From Orientallactaga sibirica (Eukaryota; Chordata; Mammalia; Rodentia; Dipodidae), in NCBI GenBank assembly GCA_036365145.1, contig JAEOAD010000032.1, positions 1,207,501-1,271,500 of the forward strand: a stretch of 64,000 nt of DNA. Reading direction: 5' to 3'. Positions 58,670-64,000 of the stretch are shown here, in pieces (position 1 is the first letter of the stretch; every line of letters begins with the position of its first letter). The notes beneath the pieces were generated by a model, which was not told the DNA's origin, made no database searches, and saw nothing but the letters and a program-made list of their open reading frames with translations. Made by a program: the position numbers and the translations under genes.

Positions 58670-59936
58670 CACTTCAAATCTCTCTCAACATGCTGGGTCC
58701 ATCTTATATCTCTGCACATCTGTTTATGTTGCTTCCTAGTCTGAATTGTTATTTTCCACTTGAATAATGAGAGAACTTTCACATATCTTTCAAAAACTGA
58801 GATATAGTCATAAATTCTGCTTTCCCATACAGGCCAAGGCCTCCTATGATAATTCCAATTTGCTCTTTTCATGCTCTTAGTAGAGAGTTCCCCAGACTGA
58901 CTTAGTTATCGCTCCCTTGCCCATCTCACTAGGTAATAAAAGAAATTTAAATGGCCAATTAAAAAGACTTTCTCTTATGGCTCTTCACTCACCAATAATT
59001 TATCACATATTAATTGAGCCCCCATTGTGATGCAGAAACAGAGAACATATCTCTTATAGCAAGGCTCAAGCAGTAGTCTGGCTTTGACAGGGATGGGTCT
59101 GATTGGATAATGGATCCTCTTTTTTTTTTTTTAATCCAATGTGCAATGGTAGAAACCAGGTAAGAGCAGACGGTGTAACTCTCGTTAGTGTTTTCATGCA
59201 GCATGGGTTCACAGTGTGAGGCTCAACATGCCTTCTGCGCCTCAAGGGAGGGTAGACACCCACGCACTACCCTCCCTGTCATCAGCATTCCGGAGGGGAT
59301 AGCCACACACAACACAGTATACAAACCATTGCAAACACATGAGTTCAGAGGGGCCAGTCTTGGTGATCAATGAACTGTGTGAAATGCTGGATGGGAGCTC
59401 TTGAATGGGGTAGGAAATGTACGTGAAGATGAGGAAACTGGGAGTGGATTTCAATATATTGACCCCTCGACATGACATGCCTTCTGAATCCCAGCACATC
59501 GACTCTTGGGAACCATTGTGTTCAGACTGAAGTGGGGGAATGTCCTGGCTGTGGTAAGTAACTAAAGCTGCCTGAGGATGAAGTGCAGGGCTGCACAAGG
59601 AACAGTGGATGTTCAGGGAGAGTGACAGATGTCTGATCACCTGCCCTCTGTTATTGATAACACTTGTCTTCACCTCACTGTGTCTTTGTATTGTTTTTTA
59701 TAGTGATGTTATGTTGTTTATTTTTTTTCCTGAATTGTCCTATCTTAAACAATATATCTTGTTTACTTTTATTTTTGTTTTGAAATAATTCATATTTGTA
59801 AGAATTGAAGATAAAAGAGTTATCACCTTCTTTTCACTAAATTTTCTACTAACTGGATCACCTTATGTTTGAATATCCTACACTTATTGAAAGTAAGAAG
59901 TTAGTACAGTCATACTATAACACTAATCCATTTTTT
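58670..59936. other. unassigned sequence
   Basis: The 143-codon minus-strand frame 59242-59673 is the longest non-repeat frame here. It has no recognisable domain and overlaps two other anonymous frames. I do not call a gene. Confidence 0.4.
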
Positions 59937-59973
59937 TAAAATTTATTTTTATTTTTTATTATTTTTTTGAGAG

Positions 59974-60022
<49 letters not shown>

Positions 60023-60236
60023 AAGACAGAGATGGGCGCGCCAGCAGTGTCTCAGCTGCTGCAAATGAAATCCAGATGTGCGCGCCCCCTTGTGGTCAAG
60101 TGTAGCATTGTGCCCTTGCGTCACTTTGCATCTGGCTAAACGTGGGACCTGGAGATTGGAACCGCTGGAGATTGGAACCAGTGTTCTTAGGGTTAGGAGG
60201 CAGGCGCCTTAACCCCTAAGCCATCTCTCCAGCCCC
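59937..60236 (-). mobile_element. tRNA-derived SINE, long variant with small duplication
   Basis: Reversed long variant with a (GA)n run at 59979-60018. A 15-bp unit ctggagattggaacc appears twice at about 60149-60178. Confidence 0.87.
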
Positions 60237-60314
60237 AGGCTTTTTTTTTTTTTTTTTTTTTCCAGTTTTTCCACCACTGTTCCTTTGGTCTTCTGGAATC
60301 CCATACAGGATTTG

Positions 60315-60503
60315 ACATACAGCTCAGCCTGCCATAACAAAGAACCATATACTGAATAACCTAAACAGCATTTCTTTTTGCTTGGTATGCAAGCCAGAAC
60401 TCTATGATCATTGTTCATCATGGGTGTTCTGAGAAGGTCTCTGTCCTGGGCCTGTCCATGCTATCTTCTCCCTGTGCAATCTCATTCACTCATTCATTCA
60501 TAT

Positions 60504-60572
<69 letters not shown>

Positions 60573-60755
60573 GTGTCCTAATCTCCTTTAAGGACATTCT
60601 TCATGATGAATTAATGCTCACCCTTAGGAACTCATTTAACATGATTGCCTCTTTATATACCTTGTCTCCTAAGACAGTTCTATCTTGGAATGCTGGGGTT
60701 TGGAGCCCAGCATATGAAATCTGTGTGGCAGAGATCAAACCGTGGCACTATCTCA
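60315..60755 (-). mobile_element. MLT1-type LTR, reversed, with (CT)n expansion
   Basis: Complement landmarks in order: cctgccataacaaagaacca, gtgtcctaatctcctttaag and attgcctctttatatacctt. These are the classic MLT1 blocks. A (CT)n run of about 64 bp at 60507-60570 has expanded inside it. Confidence 0.72.
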
Positions 60756-63080
60756 TTTCATCATTATGTGGCCTTTATGATCTTGACTATCTCTCCATTT
60801 GCTTTTTATGATCTTGAAATTGTTGAAGGTGAATTGGCCAAGTATTATACAGAATATCTTGAAACTTATGTTGTAGATCCACATTTCATAATGGGTTGTT
60901 GGTTTTTGGAAAGAACGTGAGGGGGCTGTACCTTCTGATGACATCTTGTGGAAGTATGAAAGAAACAAGATTTATGATGTCACCCTGGGTCATATAGGTA
61001 AAATGATACTTGCTTTTTCCATGACAAAGTTTCTATTTTCATCTTTACCTACTCTGTTCATTAGAAACAAGTCACAACCTGAAATCATGCACAGTGCATA
61101 ATCACAGGAAGAGAATTAAGCTTCCCTTAATAGCAGTCAAATCATGTCTAAACTTGTGTTAAAGCAATCATAATTACTAACTATTATAGAGAGGGATTTT
61201 AAAACTGTGCCTAGTCCATTTCTCCTTCACATTTCATCTTTCTTTATATTTTGTGTTAATTAGTGAAAGTATCTTGAAATAGAGTGATAGAAAATTCCTC
61301 GGTACTTCAACTCCTTGGAGATTATAGTCAGCAGTTGAATTTGGTATTTATTTTCTGAATGTAGCAACCTAGTTGCCTGTTCAGCCCAGCTCTTTTCCTC
61401 TGTAATTGTCATTCTTTCTTCCAGTAAGATGGTTGTGCTGATAGATAGAATAGAATAGAATAGAATAGAATAGAATAGAATAGAATAGGGTCTGTCTCAA
61501 AATGTCACATAGCATACTATATCTTTGTGCCCTATAAGTGCTTTAATTGAGTCACTCATGGGACAGAGAAGCAGTGGGTCTGTACAGAGACTGTGTTCTT
61601 TGACCTTAAATGCAAAGCAGGAAGTCAGAAAATAGACAGTGGTGTCTATATTCTAGAGGCTGATTTACAATATCCAGATTGCTGATACTTCCATTAAAAG
61701 TGATTTTTACCAGTCACTCTTGAAGGAATACTTTATATTCGCAACTACTGAGGGGCCTCTAGTTATGTGCTCTTTATAACAAAAGCCATGAGGTCATAGT
61801 GAAAGTAGGAACTTCATGAAAACTTAGATGACTGAAACCCTTCTAGTTACCATAATCTCTCCTCCAAGATTTCCTGATATGCTGCATTGCAAATCAGATG
61901 GCCTGGAGACATGGGGTCCACGTGAAGAATATAGAAGGTGATCTTAATGATAGTCCCTAGAGCTCTGCTGTACCACAGGGAGAACTCCTGCGAACTGATG
62001 TTCCTCCCCAAAATCCATACCTATGTGAAAGACTCTATAAAGTTGATGAATCAGAATTTCCTGATTGTGGAGAATTCGAATGTTGCAAGTCCATAGCCAA
62101 GTTATGATCTGTGATCTTTTCATTGCCCACCTCTGTCCTTGAACTAACATCCTTTCAACTATCAGGTAACAGAGAATTAGCTTTTACAATCCCTCCTCCC
62201 AAATGTCAGCAGATAGCTCTGAAACCTAGAGAAGAGATTTTTCTACCTACCTGATGTTCTTAGTACTGTGTCTGGAAAATGCCTTAATCCTTGGCTTTCT
62301 TTTGTTCCATGACTATGAAAAGTTCATGCAACCACTTCTATGTTTAAAACATGTTATTTGGGGTAACCTGAATTCATGTTCTGAGGCATGGTCACTCAGA
62401 TTTGGCTCAGAGTAAATCATCAACACTCCAGATCAAGTAGCTGGTTGTGGGGACACTGAGAGTCTGGGGAGGCAGGGACAACTATTTCCCAGGATGTGAG
62501 AAGCATTGGCATGTTTCAGAGTCTTGCTTTCTTGCCCAACCCCTACATAAACAAGCCCTTCCAGTCAGATTTTCAAAGGCCTTGTCTTTTGCATTAATCT
62601 ATTAATTTATTGTAGACCACTTGTGAAATGTGAACTGTGACAGAAATATAGCAACTGGGATATAGTCATGAAAATAGTCCTATGTGGTGTCTGTCCTCTT
62701 GAAGAATGATTTCCTAGGACCTTACAGTCCAACTTCTTACTTAGAAAATATTCTAACTCTTAGGGGGCATTTTTCCCGGTAACTGATAATTATAACAAAT
62801 TTGAATTTTCTGATTTTGTTCTTCAAAGTCACCTTATTTTCCAAGTAGAGGGGGTGCTTCAATTTAGTCTGTCTGTACTTGGCTCTAAAGACATCATGAG
62901 TAATCTGATTCTGATGGTCAGGATATGTTCCAGGTGCAATGGAGCATGAAGTTTCTATGACTGGGAGGTATCTCTTTAAGAAACACAATAAGTAGGTATA
63001 AAATAGATTATTCATTGTGAAAAACTAAGCACTAGCATTTATTGAAGTCTTAGATATGCAGCTTCCTTTCATTTGAGTCT
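60756..63080. other. unassigned sequence
   Basis: 2.3 kb. An (AATAG)n pentanucleotide repeat is at 61447-61487. No gene or interspersed repeat recognised; the short minus-strand frames at 61944-62150 and 62737-63015 lack motifs. Confidence 0.45.
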
Positions 63081-63105
63081 TTAAAATATTTTTGAGTGTA
63101 ACACA

Positions 63106-63140
<35 letters not shown>

Positions 63141-63311
63141 GGAGAGAGAGATTGAGAGAATGGGTTTATCAGGGCCTCTTGCACTGCACAGGGACTCCAC
63201 ACACATGCACCACTTTGTACACCTGGCTTGATGTGAGTACTGGGAAATCAAACACATAATGACAGGCTTTGCAACAAAGCACTCTTAATGCTAAGCCCTC
63301 TCTCTAGTCCC
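63081..63311 (-). mobile_element. tRNA-derived SINE, diverged
   Basis: Reversed copy with (CA)n then (GA)n at 63102-63140; tcatttga repeats on both flanks. Confidence 0.78.
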
Positions 63312-63349
63312 TCATTTGAATTTCCTTTATACAATTCTCCAGAAACATT

Positions 63350-63506
63350 TTCTTTTTGTTTTGTTCTTTCAAGGTAGGGTCTTGCTCTAGCCCAGATTGA
63401 CCTGGAACTCATTCTATAATCTTAAACTGGCCTCAAACTCACAGTGATCCTCCTACCTTAGCCTCCCAAGTGCTGGGATTAAAGGTGTGCACCATCATAC
63501 CCTGCC
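63350..63506 (-). mobile_element. B1 SINE
   Basis: Reversed full-length B1, head complement gctgggattaaaggtgtgca. Confidence 0.88.
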
Positions 63507-64000
63507 AGAAATATTTACATAGACAGGTAACCTGACTTATCTCAGAAAGCTGTAGCCCTCACTGGGGTCCATTACACTGATTAAAGTTCAAAGGTTCCTT
63601 GGTGCAGCTCCCTCTGCCTGTGGAGTTTCATAGATGGGTCTGTGAAAGGGACAAAGAATGAGAATGAAAATTAAGATGTGACTCTGTGAGACTTTGAGAA
63701 TCTAGACAAGTCGCTAAAACTATCCATACATGAGGTGGAAGTAGAAATCTGGGTGAGAGAAGGAGAAGGCAGAGGAGAAGAATGGCATCGGTGCAGAAAA
63801 TCATAATGCCTGGTATGTAGGAAGGAAGGAAACCAGAATGTCTGCTGAACACATTCAATGGGTGGAGGGGGGAGAGACCTTGAGAGCATCCTATAAAGGC
63901 AAGAAGAAAGGGTACATGAGTCTTCCTTTCCAATGAGTACTGTGCAGGTGAACCTCAAACTATACTACATGTGTGACTCTGAGCCTACAATGCCCTAAAG
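63507..64000. other. unassigned sequence
   Basis: Nothing recognised. Two overlapping minus-strand frames (63628-63958) are purine/pyrimidine-skewed and probably not genes. Confidence 0.45.

Noticed and set aside
59242..59673. 143-codon minus-strand frame
   Set aside because: No domain, no ATG context or splice evidence, overlaps other frames; frames of this size are expected by chance in 64 kb.
14196..63311. tRNA-like promoter boxes in about thirty places
   Set aside because: They belong to SINEs (body, CT segment and A-rich tail present), not to functional tRNA genes.
1..64000. CRISPR array, rRNA or bacterial-type operon
   Set aside because: No regularly spaced direct repeats or such genes; repeats present are SINEs, LTRs, L1 and microsatellites of a mammalian genome.

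Overview
The window is rodent genomic DNA dominated by retroelements. The evidence is 7SL-derived B1 elements, an ID-like and a B3-like element, ORR1- and MT-type MaLR LTRs, a MERVL-type class III endogenous retrovirus, and about thirty copies of one tRNA-derived SINE. That SINE has A- and B-box-like blocks, a conserved body, a CT-rich 3' part and an (AAAT)n tail. Its abundance suggests a dipodoid rodent (jerboa group; compare the DIP SINE of the B2 superfamily), but I could not test this. No complete cellular gene is recognisable.

Region 1-11440: two class III (ERV-L / MERVL-like) proviruses in direct tandem, nearly identical by eye, both on the + strand. Copy A is cut by the left edge of the window (gag, protease, reverse transcriptase, RNase H, integrase, dUTPase, LTR). 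Copy B is complete from primer-binding site to 3' LTR. They share one central LTR that lacks its first 57 bp and the polypurine tract. There is no env, as expected for ERV-L. Both gag copies carry the same in-frame stop, gag and protease are separated by an in-frame UGA, and both integrases have Asn where the first catalytic Asp is expected. The two copies then differ by many one-base indels in G or C runs.

Region 11441-28000: mostly old or unrecognised sequence with SINEs in both orientations, an ancient L1 on the minus strand (about 14.5-15.4 kb), an MT-like LTR (18.0 kb), a solo ORR1-like LTR (21.9 kb), a 118-bp inverted repeat (19.34/19.97 kb) and a 240-bp pyrimidine-rich tract inside a SINE (25.8-26.1 kb).

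Region 28000-41100: a 5'-truncated L1 on the + strand (28.6-34.6 kb) is split by a MaLR provirus (29465-31552) with a perfect CACTC target duplication. Two further ERV-L LTRs follow: a clean solo LTR with an ACTTC duplication (36769-37310) and an 808-bp mosaic LTR carrying an internal duplication (40096-40903) inserted in a SINE.

Region 41100-64000: unrecognised sequence with SINEs, ancient MLT1-type LTRs (43.7 and 60.3 kb), a minus-strand ORR1-like LTR split by an L1 3' end (45.2-46.3 kb), MT2-like LTR fragments (49.1 and 50.6 kb) and an ancient minus-strand L1 (52.1-56.2 kb). The one place that looks like a cellular promoter or first exon is 46.5-46.93 kb: locally CpG-rich, with a perfect kappa-B match, an ISRE match, and on each strand a short open frame ending at a splice-donor-like site. 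I could not assign it to a gene.
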